Assembly: GCA_035634255.1 (NCBI GenBank)
Contig: DASQDI010000073.1
Span: 1 to 26,859, forward strand
Length of the DNA: 26,859 nucleotides
Direction: 5' to 3'
Source: DATLMR01 sp035634255
GTDB taxonomy: Bacteria > Acidobacteriota > Blastocatellia > UBA7656
In this document: piece after piece, positions 1-7,272 of the stretch
Position numbering within the stretch: the stretch's first letter is position 1
Layout: each line of letters starts with the position of its first letter
The notes under the pieces: model-generated
The model's database searches: none
The model's input: the letters and a program-made list of their open reading frames with translations, nothing else
Told to the model about the DNA's origin: nothing
Position numbers and translations under genes: made by a program

Positions 1-3
1 CGT

Positions 4-32
4 CGGCCCGCCGCGAGGTAGACGGCGGGCCG
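4..32 (-). terminator. Hairpin just after the receptor-fusion gene
   Basis: A perfect 10-bp inverted repeat (CGGCCCGCCG at 4-13, CGGCGGGCCG at 23-32) with a 9-nt loop lies 3 nt beyond the stop codon (36-38) of the minus-strand gene. Its position and strength fit a transcription terminator. The window ends before any T-tract could be seen, so it could also be a stem that protects the mRNA 3' end or a dispersed palindromic repeat. Confidence 0.45.
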
Positions 33-35
33 CCC

Positions 36-3000
36 CTACTTATCTCCGTGCTTCGCGAACCAGAGGTCTTTCGGGGTGATGAACGGCGCGAGCAGGTGCA
101 GAGTCACCCCTTCGAGGTCGGCGTGGTGCGCCACGAAGCTCCTGCGGTGCGCGAGGAAAGCGCACGGGGCGTCTTCGAGCAGCAGTCGGGTGACTTCCCT
201 ATAAATCGAGGCCCGCTCTTCCCTGTTCATCACGGAGCGGGCCTCGTCCGTCAGACGGTCCACTTCCTCATTTGAATAGGTGCCGATGAAGAGGTCGCGG
301 TTGTTCGAGTTGAACTGCACGTAGGTGAAGTTGTCCGGGTCGGGGTAATCGGCGTACCAGTCGCGGCCGGCAATCGGGACGATGCGCAGCTTCAGGGCCC
401 TTTGCATGTCGGCGGCGTTGGCGTACTTGAACTCGGCCCGGATGCCGACCGACGCGAGGTCGTCGCGCAGGCATTCGACCGTCGGGCTGACCGATTCGGG
501 CCACCATATCTCCGTGTCGAAACCGTTCCCGCACCCCGCCTCTTCCAGAAGAATCCGAGCCCGCGCCGGGTCGTACTCGTAGCCGCGCTCCGCCGGGTCG
601 TACCCGAGCAGGCCGGGGGGGATGGGGCCGATGGCCGCCTCGGCCATGCCACCGTAGACTTCTCCCAGAAACTTCGCGCGGTCGATTGCGTAGCATATTG
701 CCTGCCGGACCCTGCGGTCGGAGAAAGGGGGCCGCTCGCAGTCGAAGACCATCATGCGGGTCTGAAGCTGCACGGCTTCGAGCACGTGAATGTCCCCGGC
801 CTGACGCTTCAACTCTTCCAGGTAAGTGAGCGGGAGGTCGTTCACGTAGCTGAGCTCGCCCCGCATGAACTGGTCGAAAATGTCTTCGGCCGATACCCCG
901 AAGTTGACCGTCAGGCGGTCCACGTAAGGCAGGTCCGGGTTCCAGTAATTCGAGAAGCGTTCCAGCTGCGCATCCCTCCCGAGGACCGGCTCGACCACGC
1001 GGAATGGGCCGGAGCCGACGGGCCTTATCGCGAAGTCCATCGGCGTGCGCTCCACCTCCTCCCTCGGGACGATGTAGGAGTAATCCATGCAGAGCGTCGC
1101 GAGGAAGAAGGCCACGGGCTGTATGAGCTCAAGCCTCACGACCTGCTCGCCCGACACCGTGATCCCGGCGCACGTCGCGCTCTCCCCTGACATGAACTGT
1201 TCCGCCCCGACGATTGGCCTGAACACCCAGGCGGCGGCGTCCTCGTTCTGCCGCATCTGGCGCTCGAACGAGTACTTGATGTCCTCCGCGCGGACGCGCC
1301 GGCCGTTGTGGAAGCGCGCGGCTTCGCGGATGTAGAAAGTGTAGATGCGGCCGTCGGGCGAAATCTCCCACCGCTCCGCTATCGCCGGGCGGATGTCCGC
1401 GCGCTCGCCGAACTGCACGAGGCCTTCAAATATGTTGGAGAGAACCTCTATGCGGGAGATCGAAGAGACGGTCGCGGGATCGAGGTCGATCTGCGAGGAG
1501 CGTAGCGCGAACCGGAGGTGGCCGCCCCTCTCGGAGACCGGCAGCTTGAAGGCTTCGACCTCCCGGTTCAACAGCTCCGCCTCGCGCACCAGCAGGTCGA
1601 CGGCGCCGTTGATGCCGGAGATCGAAGTCTGATTCCTGCTGACCACTTCCTTGATCGTCTCGATGGCGCGCAGCACCTGATCGGCCCCGGCCGACTGCTC
1701 GTCCGACGCCGAGCGAATCTGCTCGACTATCATGGTCAGTTCTTCCATCGCCTCCGCGATGTACTTGGAGACCTGCGCCTGCTCGCCGGTCGCGCGGCGG
1801 ACCTGCTCCGTCAGCTCGCTCATGTGCAGGGCGCGCTCGCCGATGTGCCTTGAGGTGAGCGCCTGCTCGCTGGTCGCCCTCTCGATGCCTCGGGCCTGCT
1901 GCCTGACGAGGTCGGCGGCCTCAAGCACGGTGTGGCTCTCCGACGCCTGTATCGCGGTCGAATCGGCGATGAGTCGAATGCGGTCCGAGGACTGTATGGT
2001 CTTATCCCGGATGTCGGTCAGGAGGACCGACGCGCGGGAGGCGAGGTCCACGCCCTCGTCCGCGCGCTGGCCGCCGACCGCCACGCGCTCGATGGTCTCG
2101 GTCACGTCCTCCCGGACGGACTTGATCATCTCTTCGATCTCGCGCGTGGAGGCCGCCGTGCGCTCGCTCAGCTCCTTGATCTCGTCGGCGACTATGCGGA
2201 AGCCCCGCCCCTGCGAGCCCGCCTGCGCCGCGAGGATCGCCGCGTTCAGGGCGAGCAGGTGGGTCCGGTCCGCGATCTCGTTGATCACGTGAGTCACTTC
2301 CCCGATCTGGTCGGACCTGCGGCCGAGGCGCGTGATGGTCTCGGTGGCGGCGTCGATGGCCTCTTTAATCTTGCCCATGCTCGCGGCCGTGTCGGAGACG
2401 AGCTGGCTCCCCGCTTCGGCCGAGCGCGCGACCTCCTCGGCGAGGACCGTCGTCTCGTTGACGGACTCGCCGATGCTGCGGGTCGAGTTGTCGATTGCCT
2501 CCATCGAGCGCGCGGTCTTCTCCGCGGATTCGGCGAGCGCCTCCGTCGACTCGGCCACCTTCCGCACGCTCACGGCCATCTGTTCGATTGCCGAGGCGGT
2601 CTCCTCGACGAACTGCGCCAGCTCGTCGGAGTTCTCCGACACCTGGTTGATGGACGTCGCCATCTCCAGTATCGAAGTCGAGGTGGACTGCGTGAGGTTC
2701 GAAAGGGTCTGGAGGCTCGCGCCGACCGAGTGCATGGAGGCGTTGATCTCGGCGATGGAGCTTGAAGTCTCCTCGACCGACTTGGCCTCGTCGAGCACCC
2801 CGGCCGAAAGCAACTGGGTCCCGCGCAGGACCTCGCCCACGACGGCGTCTATCGAATCGGCCGCGCGCTGGAGCCGCCCGACTATGTAGCGGAGGCGGCG
2901 CGCGAGGCCGTCCAGGTTCAGCAGCAGTTGCCTGTCTTCGGGCGCGCTCTCGGCCTGGACGCCGTTTATTCGGAAGTTGAGCTCGCCCTGAGCGATCCTC

Positions 3001-3110
3001 GTGATCGCCTCGTAAATGTGCTGGTGTGAATAGTGTGCGACGCCGTTCGGAATCCGTCTGGTCTCGGGTGCTTCTCGCGCGTCGCTCGGTGTAGAGCGCG
3101 GATCATCCAT
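36..3110 (-). CDS. Soluble methyl-accepting signalling domain fused to a family-5 solute-binding domain
   Basis: The protein has 1024 residues in two parts. Residues ~33-80 look like a HAMP-type segment (IAQGELNFRI). Residues ~80-520 are a long Ala/Ser/Glu-rich coiled coil typical of methyl-accepting receptors, with the hairpin tip at ~277-316 (NEIADRTHLLALNAAI, then GSQGRGF). Residues ~530-1020 are a full SBP_bac_5 domain (DppA/OppA type): LRFALRSSQIDLDPA at the start, SPDGRIYTFYIR, DRRVRQAICYAIDR and DWYADYPDPDNF. I see no signal peptide and no membrane helix, so both halves should be cytoplasmic. Known SBP5 proteins are mostly periplasmic; the SgrR regulators are the precedent for a cytoplasmic SBP5 sensor. 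Tip residues that contact CheA/CheW or partner dimers in E. coli Tsr (E385, R388, E391) are L293, Q296 and S299 here; the equivalent of N381 is kept (N289). Likely role (inference): a cytoplasmic ligand sensor. The start is ATG at 3108-3110 with AAGG upstream. Confidence 0.88.
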   Translation of the reverse strand: MDDPRSTPSDAREAPETRRIPNGVAHYSHQHIYEAITRIAQGELNFRINGVQAESAPEDRQLLLNLDGLARRLRYIVGRLQRAADSIDAVVGEVLRGTQLLSAGVLDEAKSVEETSSSIAEINASMHSVGASLQTLSNLTQSTSTSILEMATSINQVSENSDELAQFVEETASAIEQMAVSVRKVAESTEALAESAEKTARSMEAIDNSTRSIGESVNETTVLAEEVARSAEAGSQLVSDTAASMGKIKEAIDAATETITRLGRRSDQIGEVTHVINEIADRTHLLALNAAILAAQAGSQGRGFRIVADEIKELSERTAASTREIEEMIKSVREDVTETIERVAVGGQRADEGVDLASRASVLLTDIRDKTIQSSDRIRLIADSTAIQASESHTVLEAADLVRQQARGIERATSEQALTSRHIGERALHMSELTEQVRRATGEQAQVSKYIAEAMEELTMIVEQIRSASDEQSAGADQVLRAIETIKEVVSRNQTSISGINGAVDLLVREAELLNREVEAFKLPVSERGGHLRFALRSSQIDLDPATVSSISRIEVLSNIFEGLVQFGERADIRPAIAERWEISPDGRIYTFYIREAARFHNGRRVRAEDIKYSFERQMRQNEDAAAWVFRPIVGAEQFMSGESATCAGITVSGEQVVRLELIQPVAFFLATLCMDYSYIVPREEVERTPMDFAIRPVGSGPFRVVEPVLGRDAQLERFSNYWNPDLPYVDRLTVNFGVSAEDIFDQFMRGELSYVNDLPLTYLEELKRQAGDIHVLEAVQLQTRMMVFDCERPPFSDRRVRQAICYAIDRAKFLGEVYGGMAEAAIGPIPPGLLGYDPAERGYEYDPARARILLEEAGCGNGFDTEIWWPESVSPTVECLRDDLASVGIRAEFKYANAADMQRALKLRIVPIAGRDWYADYPDPDNFTYVQFNSNNRDLFIGTYSNEEVDRLTDEARSVMNREERASIYREVTRLLLEDAPCAFLAHRRSFVAHHADLEGVTLHLLAPFITPKDLWFAKHGDK

Positions 3111-3111
3111 A

Positions 3112-3148
3112 ATGGTACCTTACCACCCGGCAAGTTTATTATGGTACC
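3112..3148. repeat. Two direct copies of ATGGTACC around the receptor start
   Basis: ATGGTACC occurs at 3112-3119 and 3141-3148, 29 bp apart. The core GGTACC is itself palindromic. One copy overlaps the proposed -10 of the minus-strand gene and the other its ribosome-binding region, so the pair could be an operator. Chance occurrence is also possible. Confidence 0.35.
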
Positions 3149-3169
3149 GAGACGGGTTCGTCGAGTCAA
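3141..3169 (-). promoter_or_regulatory. Putative sigma-70-type promoter of the receptor fusion
   Basis: Read on the minus strand, TTGACT (3169-3164) is followed after 17 nt by TACCAT (3146-3141). The -35 is close to consensus and the -10 keeps TA..AT. It would give a leader of about 24 nt before the ATG at 3110. Confidence 0.45.
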
Positions 3170-3287
3170 TCGCGAGTCCGAACAAATACGGCCGCCCGGC
3201 CTCCGCCCGCATGGAACAAAATGGCCCGACTTTCTTTTGAATTTGCGATTTTTACCCCGCGATGGGCGGCGTCGGAGAAGGTAACTC

Positions 3288-3316
3288 TTGCGCGGGCCAT
3301 TCATTCTATCTAAAAT
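3288..3316 (+). promoter_or_regulatory. Weak putative promoter of the DUF4388/J/TPR gene
   Basis: TTGCGC (3288-3293), 17 nt, then TAAAAT (3311-3316), about 90 nt before the GTG start at 3407. The -10 is good and the -35 matches only the TTG. The rest of the 296-bp divergent gap (3111-3406) shows no other recognisable element. Confidence 0.3.
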
Positions 3317-3406
3317 GAGGTCGTCGCGCCCCTACGGAACCAACCCTCAAATCGATGAGCGTGACTACCCCTCCCTGTAGTCCGCACCCATTTCAGGATA
3401 GCTCAG

Positions 3407-5038
3407 GTGCAAGGACAATTAGGTGAAAAGCTCATAGCCGATCTCATACGCGAGGTTGCCGGCAGGAGGTCGAGCGGACTGCTCCGCCTGTCGCGCGGCA
3501 AGGCGATCAAGGCCATCTTCTTCGATTCGGGCGAGCCCGTGTACGCGATCAGCAACATCTCGACCGAACAGCTCGACCACAAGCTGATAAGCCAGGGGGT
3601 CGTGACCCCGGAGCAGATAGCTCGGGCGCTGGAAGCCGCGGGGACGGCCAACCGCCTCGGCCCGGCGCTCGTGGAGCTCGGGGCGATCACGGACGAGCAG
3701 ATGAGAAAGCTCGTGCGCGAGCAGGTCATGGCGATCATAATCTCGCTCTTCGAGTGGACGCAGGGCGAGTACCTTTTCGACGAGCGGATCAGGGCGGCTC
3801 ACGATGTCACCCTGGGAGTGACCGCCGTCGACATCCTGCTCGACGGGGCGCGGCACGTGGCGGAGAACCAGCAGGTGGCGGAAACCATAGCCCCCCCGGA
3901 CGGGATGGTGGCGCGGGTCAGGGTGGAGGACTCCCGCTTCGACACGGGCAAACTGGCCGCCGTCGAAAGCTACGTGCTGTCGAGGATAGAATCGGCGACG
4001 CCGGTGAGCGAAGTCGGCCCGCAGTCCGGCATCCCGGAGCGGGACGCGCACAAGGCCGTCTGCTCTCTGGTCAGCGCGGGGTTCCTGCGCCTGATCAAAG
4101 ACGACCGGGACGCGGCGCAGGAGCAATCGACCCTTGAGGAGGTCGGGCACCTCCGCGAAGAGATATCGCGCAAGCTGCACTTCTTTAACTCGGCCGACCA
4201 CTACGAGGTGCTCGGCATCACGCGGCAGGCGACGACGAGCGACGTCAAGACCGCCTACTACCAGCTCGCCAAAAAACTACACCCCGACCGCTACCGCAAG
4301 CCGGAGTATTCGGAGCTGCGGGGCAAGCTGGAAGCGCTCTTCACCAAGATAACTCAGGCGTACGAGACCCTGAGCGACTCGGGCCAGAGGGCCGCATACG
4401 ACGACAGCATCAGGAAGCCGACCGGCACTCTGGGGACGGGCCCCCTCGCGACCGGCCCTCTCCCGACCGGCAGGCTTTCGAACTCGGCCCCGCTCAAGGA
4501 GGACAGGAACCAGACGGGGGCGCCCAAGCCGCCCGCGTCTCAGCCCCTCCCGAGCGCGCCCCTGAAGCAGGCCGCGCCCGAGCAGCCTGCGGCGGACAGC
4601 CAGCAGGCGGGCGGGGCGCGAAACGCGGAGCATTACTACCAGCAGGGGCGGGCGCGGTTCGACAGGAAGGAGTACCACGCGGCGGTCCATCTGCTGAAAG
4701 AGGCGATCAAGCTCGACCCTTCCAAACCGCCCTACCACTTCCATCTCGGCATGGCTTTGATCCGCAACCCGAGGACGCGGCGCGAGGCGGAACAGCACCT
4801 AGTCAAAGCGGCGGAGCTCGACCCGTATAACTCTCAGATTCGGGCGAAGCTCGGGCTGCTTTACAAAGAGGTGGGCCTGCCGAAGAAGGCCGAACATTAC
4901 TTCAGGGAAGCGTTGGAACTCGACCCCGACAACCGCGCCGCCCTGCGCGAGCTCGGGGCGGCCACCAAGAAGCCTGAGATGGGGAGCTTATGGAAATCCG
5001 ATCTCGGGTCGATTGCCAAGCGGCTGTTCAAGAGGTGA
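3407..5038 (+). CDS. DUF4388 + J-domain + TPR protein
   Basis: The 543-residue cytoplasmic protein has three modules. Residues ~1-150 match DUF4388 (PATAN-like: SSGLLRLSRGKAIKAIFFDSG, then a helical region with GVVTPEQIARALEA and LGAITDEQM). Residues ~264-333 are a J-domain with the Hsp70-stimulating HPD at 292-294. Residues ~405-520 contain TPR-like repeats (GRARFDRKEYHAAVHLLKEA, AEHYFREALELDPDNRAAL). A Pro/Thr-rich linker (~335-405) carries repeated TG-P-L units. DUF4388/TPR proteins are common in Acidobacteriota and Myxococcota and are thought to act in protein-protein signalling; the J-domain implies recruitment of DnaK. The start is GTG, supported by AGGA at 3395-3398 with 8-nt spacing. 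The C-terminus is a short basic amphipathic tail (SDLGSIAKRLFKR). The precise function is unknown. Confidence 0.85.
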   Translation: MQGQLGEKLIADLIREVAGRRSSGLLRLSRGKAIKAIFFDSGEPVYAISNISTEQLDHKLISQGVVTPEQIARALEAAGTANRLGPALVELGAITDEQMRKLVREQVMAIIISLFEWTQGEYLFDERIRAAHDVTLGVTAVDILLDGARHVAENQQVAETIAPPDGMVARVRVEDSRFDTGKLAAVESYVLSRIESATPVSEVGPQSGIPERDAHKAVCSLVSAGFLRLIKDDRDAAQEQSTLEEVGHLREEISRKLHFFNSADHYEVLGITRQATTSDVKTAYYQLAKKLHPDRYRKPEYSELRGKLEALFTKITQAYETLSDSGQRAAYDDSIRKPTGTLGTGPLATGPLPTGRLSNSAPLKEDRNQTGAPKPPASQPLPSAPLKQAAPEQPAADSQQAGGARNAEHYYQQGRARFDRKEYHAAVHLLKEAIKLDPSKPPYHFHLGMALIRNPRTRREAEQHLVKAAELDPYNSQIRAKLGLLYKEVGLPKKAEHYFREALELDPDNRAALRELGAATKKPEMGSLWKSDLGSIAKRLFKR

Positions 5039-5067
5039 TTCGTTCCGCCCGCTTCGTCGGTCGGGCT

Positions 5068-5097
5068 CCGGGCCGGCTCACCGGTCCGGGGCTTTTT
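5068..5097 (+). terminator. Rho-independent terminator overlapping the 3' end of ppa
   Basis: CCGGGCCGG (5068-5076), loop CTCA, CCGGTCCGG (5081-5089; one G-U pair), then GGC and TTTTT (5093-5097). It ends plus-strand transcription from the DUF4388/J/TPR gene. The loop contains the ppa stop codon, and the 3' arm plus T-tract encode, on the other strand, the last residues of pyrophosphatase (EKAPDR). Confidence 0.7.
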
Positions 5098-5608
5098 CCC
5101 TGTACCGGTTCATCGCCGCGATCACGGCGTCCTTCGCCTCCTGCGCGCCCTTCCACCCGCCAGTCTCGGTCGTCTTCCCTTCCAGCTCTTTGTAGATGCT
5201 GAAGAAGTGCTCGATCTCGCGGAGCCTATGCGGCAGGACGTCCCGGTAGTCGCCGACAGTCTCCGAGCGGGGGTCGCGGGTCGGGACGCACAGAACTTTC
5301 AGGTCCTCCGCGCCCTGATCGAACATCGCGAGCATGCCGATGGGCCGCACCTCAATCAGGCAGCCCGTGAAGGACGGGTTCGACACCAGCACGAGCACGT
5401 CAAGCGGGTCTCCGTCGGCGGCCAGGGTGCTCGGCACGAAGCCGTAATCGCCCGGATAATGCATAGGCGAGTAGAGCGTGCGGTCGAGCCGGAAGACGTT
5501 CAGCTCGGTATCATACTCGTACTTGTTCACACTGTCCCGCGGGATCTCAACCACCACGTTAAAGATTTCCGGCGCGAGCTTGCCGATCGGGATGTCGATG
5601 TATCGCAT
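5078..5608 (-). CDS. ppa: Inorganic pyrophosphatase, family I
   Basis: This cytoplasmic enzyme hydrolyses pyrophosphate to two phosphates, pulling forward biosynthetic reactions such as DNA, RNA and aminoacyl-tRNA synthesis. The 176-residue length equals that of the E. coli enzyme. The family signature DGDPLD gives D65, D67 and D70, and D102 lies in AEDLKV, the same numbering as the metal-binding aspartates of E. coli PPase. YPGDYGFVP (51-59) is also conserved. The gene follows the membrane J-domain gene by 24 bp on the same strand and is probably cotranscribed with it. It converges on the DUF4388/J/TPR gene, with a 39-bp gap between stop codons. Confidence 0.97.
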   Translation of the reverse strand: MRYIDIPIGKLAPEIFNVVVEIPRDSVNKYEYDTELNVFRLDRTLYSPMHYPGDYGFVPSTLAADGDPLDVLVLVSNPSFTGCLIEVRPIGMLAMFDQGAEDLKVLCVPTRDPRSETVGDYRDVLPHRLREIEHFFSIYKELEGKTTETGGWKGAQEAKDAVIAAMNRYREKAPDR

Positions 5609-5632
5609 AAGAGAGCCTGCTGGTTCGCCGCG

Positions 5633-6400
5633 TTAAAACCGGTCCAGAAGTCCCCCGAGGCGGCGAAGGTTTCCGATTATGAGAACGGCTATCGGGGGGT
5701 ACAGAAAGACTCCCAACGCGATGCCCGGAGAGAGCGGAGGCATCTGTAGCATAGGGACGAGCCGGCTGACGACGTAACCGAGCCCGAGCGAGACGAGGTA
5801 ACCCGACACGAGAAAGACCAGGCCGGCCCTCCGGCTGATCGACTTGTCGCGCGGCTTCTCGGCCCTGAAGACCGACGTGAGAGGGTCGGGCGGCTCGTAG
5901 GTGTAACGCGAGAGCGCGACCGACAGGTTCCTGACGAGGTAGATCAGCCCGTACAGCGCGAGCGCCACGATGACGATGCGGCCGATCAGGCTCAGCTCTT
6001 CTATGATCCGCGGCTTGGTCAGCATCACGTAGAAGGCGGAGAGGAAGAGGGGCACGACGAGCAGGACCGCGTGGCTGCGCTCGGCCGCCTCCCGCCTCTC
6101 ATGCGCGATCATCTCATCGACCATGCGGTCGAACTCGCGCTGGATGGCGACGACCTCCGCCGACCGCGCGGCGTAGAAGGTCCGGCTGGCGTTCTCGGAC
6201 TCGCCGCGGTCGTAAGCCGCGCGGCGCTTGGGGTCGATCAGCGTTTCGTAAGCCTCGTTAATTTGCGCAAAGGTAGCGTTCGCGTCGGGCGAGGCCGAAA
6301 CGTCCGGGTGATTCTTGCGCGCGAGAGCACGGTAGGCCGACTTGATTTCGTTCGGCGTTGCGCGTGGGTGTACCCCGAGAATTCGATAGAGGTCCGTCAT
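5633..6400 (-). CDS. Membrane-anchored J-domain protein
   Basis: The 255-residue protein starts with a J-domain (residues ~2-65: LYRILGVHPRATPNEIK, HPD at 31-33, FAQINEAYETLIDPKRRAAYD). It continues through a charged helical segment (~80-108) into four predicted membrane helices (~111-127, 139-156, 192-211 and 226-243). It lacks the Gly/Phe and zinc-finger regions of DnaJ, so it is a specialised J-protein that should recruit DnaK to the inner membrane. I do not recognise a named family for the membrane part. It lies upstream of ppa in a two-gene minus-strand unit. The ATG start puts the J-domain at residue 2, as expected. No strong ribosome-binding site is visible. Confidence 0.8.
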   Translation of the reverse strand: MTDLYRILGVHPRATPNEIKSAYRALARKNHPDVSASPDANATFAQINEAYETLIDPKRRAAYDRGESENASRTFYAARSAEVVAIQREFDRMVDEMIAHERREAAERSHAVLLVVPLFLSAFYVMLTKPRIIEELSLIGRIVIVALALYGLIYLVRNLSVALSRYTYEPPDPLTSVFRAEKPRDKSISRRAGLVFLVSGYLVSLGLGYVVSRLVPMLQMPPLSPGIALGVFLYPPIAVLIIGNLRRLGGLLDRF

Positions 6401-6464
6401 GTGTCACAAATTCTCTTTGGAATTGCGGCGCTCTACCTAACAGCCTATCGATACCACCGGCTTG

Positions 6465-6492
6465 TTGAAACAGACCACTAAGGGGTTAAAGT
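6465..6492 (+). promoter_or_regulatory. Possible plus-strand promoter in the intergenic region
   Basis: TTGAAA (6465-6470), 16 nt, TAAAGT (6487-6492). The -35 differs from consensus at one base and the -10 at two. It points into a region with hairpins and a plus-strand terminator although both flanking genes are on the minus strand. Confidence 0.3.
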
Positions 6493-6612
6493 TCTAAGAC
6501 CGGCAACCGAATGCGACCGCCCCTGCCGTGGGAGTCGCTGGCCCTGCGACCGGAAATATCTTACTACTTGAAAGCCCCCGGCTCAAGTATTTACTCAGAA
6601 GCGGTGAGGGAT

Positions 6613-6639
6613 AAAAAGGCCGCCCGGTCCCGCCGGGCG
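6613..6639 (-). terminator. Rho-independent terminator of the ruvC operon
   Basis: On the minus strand, CGCCCGG (6639-6633), loop CGGGA, CCGGGCG (6627-6621), then GCC and TTTTT (6617-6613). It lies about 55 nt past the ruvC stop codon and closes the hyuB-to-ruvC transcription unit. Confidence 0.65.
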
Positions 6640-6662
6640 TTATGTAAAAAGATGACCTTCAT

Positions 6663-6685
6663 GCCGCCTTAAGGGCGGCGTTTTT
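6663..6685 (+). terminator. Plus-strand intrinsic terminator next to the ruvC 3' end
   Basis: GCCGCC (6663-6668), loop TTAAG, GGCGGC (6674-6679), G, TTTTT (6681-6685). No protein-coding gene on the plus strand leads into it. It may end a small RNA or block antisense transcription into ruvC. Confidence 0.55.
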
Positions 6686-6693
6686 GCCGACGC

Positions 6694-7272
6694 CTACCTG
6701 CGCCGGTCGCTCGCGTCCAGCCTCCTCTGCGTCGAGGCCCGATGGATGTGGCAGATGGCGGCGGCGAGCGCGTCCGATGCGTCCAGGGGCTCGGGCAGCT
6801 CCTTCATCCCTAGGATGATCCTGACCATGTGCTGCACCTGCTGCTTCTCCGCGCGCCCGTAGCCAACGACGTCCGACTTGATCTCAAGGGGCGAGTACTC
6901 GAACACCGGCACTCCCGCGCGCGCGGCGCAGACTAGGACTACGCCCCTCACGTGGCCGAGCTTGAGCGCGGTCTTCACGTTCGCGGCGTAGAAAGTCTCT
7001 TCCACCGAGAAAGCCTGGGGGCGGAGCCGCTCTATCACCTCTTCCAGCTTCTGGGCGATTATCAGCAGCCGCTCGGCGAATGCGAAGCGGGCCGGGGCGC
7101 GGATGCCCGCGTACTCGATCAATTTATAATGGCTGCCGTCGCTGTCGATGACCCCGTAGCCGGTCGTCTCCGTGCCGGGGTCGACCCCCATGACGCGGAA
7201 TGAACGCGCGCCGGATTCGCCTCTCAGTCCCGCGCGTTCCCTCGCAGACAACCCTCCGGCCTCGTCTATCAA
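6694..7272 (-). CDS. ruvC: Crossover junction endodeoxyribonuclease RuvC
   Basis: RuvC resolves Holliday junctions with the RuvAB branch-migration motor. All four acidic catalytic residues are present: D31 in MGVDPGTETTGYG, E91 in FSVEETFYAANVKTALKLG, and D164 and D167 in LDASDALAAAICH. PVFEYSPLEIK and VVGYGRAEKQQVQHMV are also conserved. With a TTG start (7270-7272) the protein has 192 residues and overlaps the yebC stop as TTGA, suggesting translational coupling; the N-terminal ~24 residues are then extra to the family. An ATG at codon 28 would cut into the first beta strand, so the true start is at or slightly inside the TTG. ruvA and ruvB, often next in yebC-ruvC clusters, are absent here; a terminator follows directly. 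Confidence 0.95.
   Translation of the reverse strand: MIDEAGGLSARERAGLRGESGARSFRVMGVDPGTETTGYGVIDSDGSHYKLIEYAGIRAPARFAFAERLLIIAQKLEEVIERLRPQAFSVEETFYAANVKTALKLGHVRGVVLVCAARAGVPVFEYSPLEIKSDVVGYGRAEKQQVQHMVRIILGMKELPEPLDASDALAAAICHIHRASTQRRLDASDRRR

Larger units (their letters stand above)
6499..6686 (+). ncRNA. Candidate structured small RNA
   Basis: The 293-bp gap 6401-6693 lies between two minus-strand genes, yet the plus strand has a promoter-like element (6465-6492) and an intrinsic terminator ending at 6685. The predicted transcript of about 188 nt contains GTCGC/GCGAC at 6534-6550, with a competing GCGAC at 6513-6517 that could pair with the same GTCGC; a hairpin at 6567-6587 (CTTG..AGCC / GGCT CAAG); a strong stem at 6621-6639; and the terminator stem. 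I could not match it to 6S RNA, SRP RNA, RNase P RNA, tmRNA or a known riboswitch. This is inference from layout and may be only two terminators back to back. Confidence 0.25.

Noticed and set aside
402..1190. Plus-strand frame of 262 codons inside the receptor fusion
   Set aside because: Antisense shadow of the SBP5 domain, with no domain similarity or ribosome-binding site.
6401..6693. tRNA, 6S, SRP, tmRNA or RNase P RNA gene in the gap
   Set aside because: I could not find a cloverleaf, a T-loop consensus, or the conserved cores of these RNAs.
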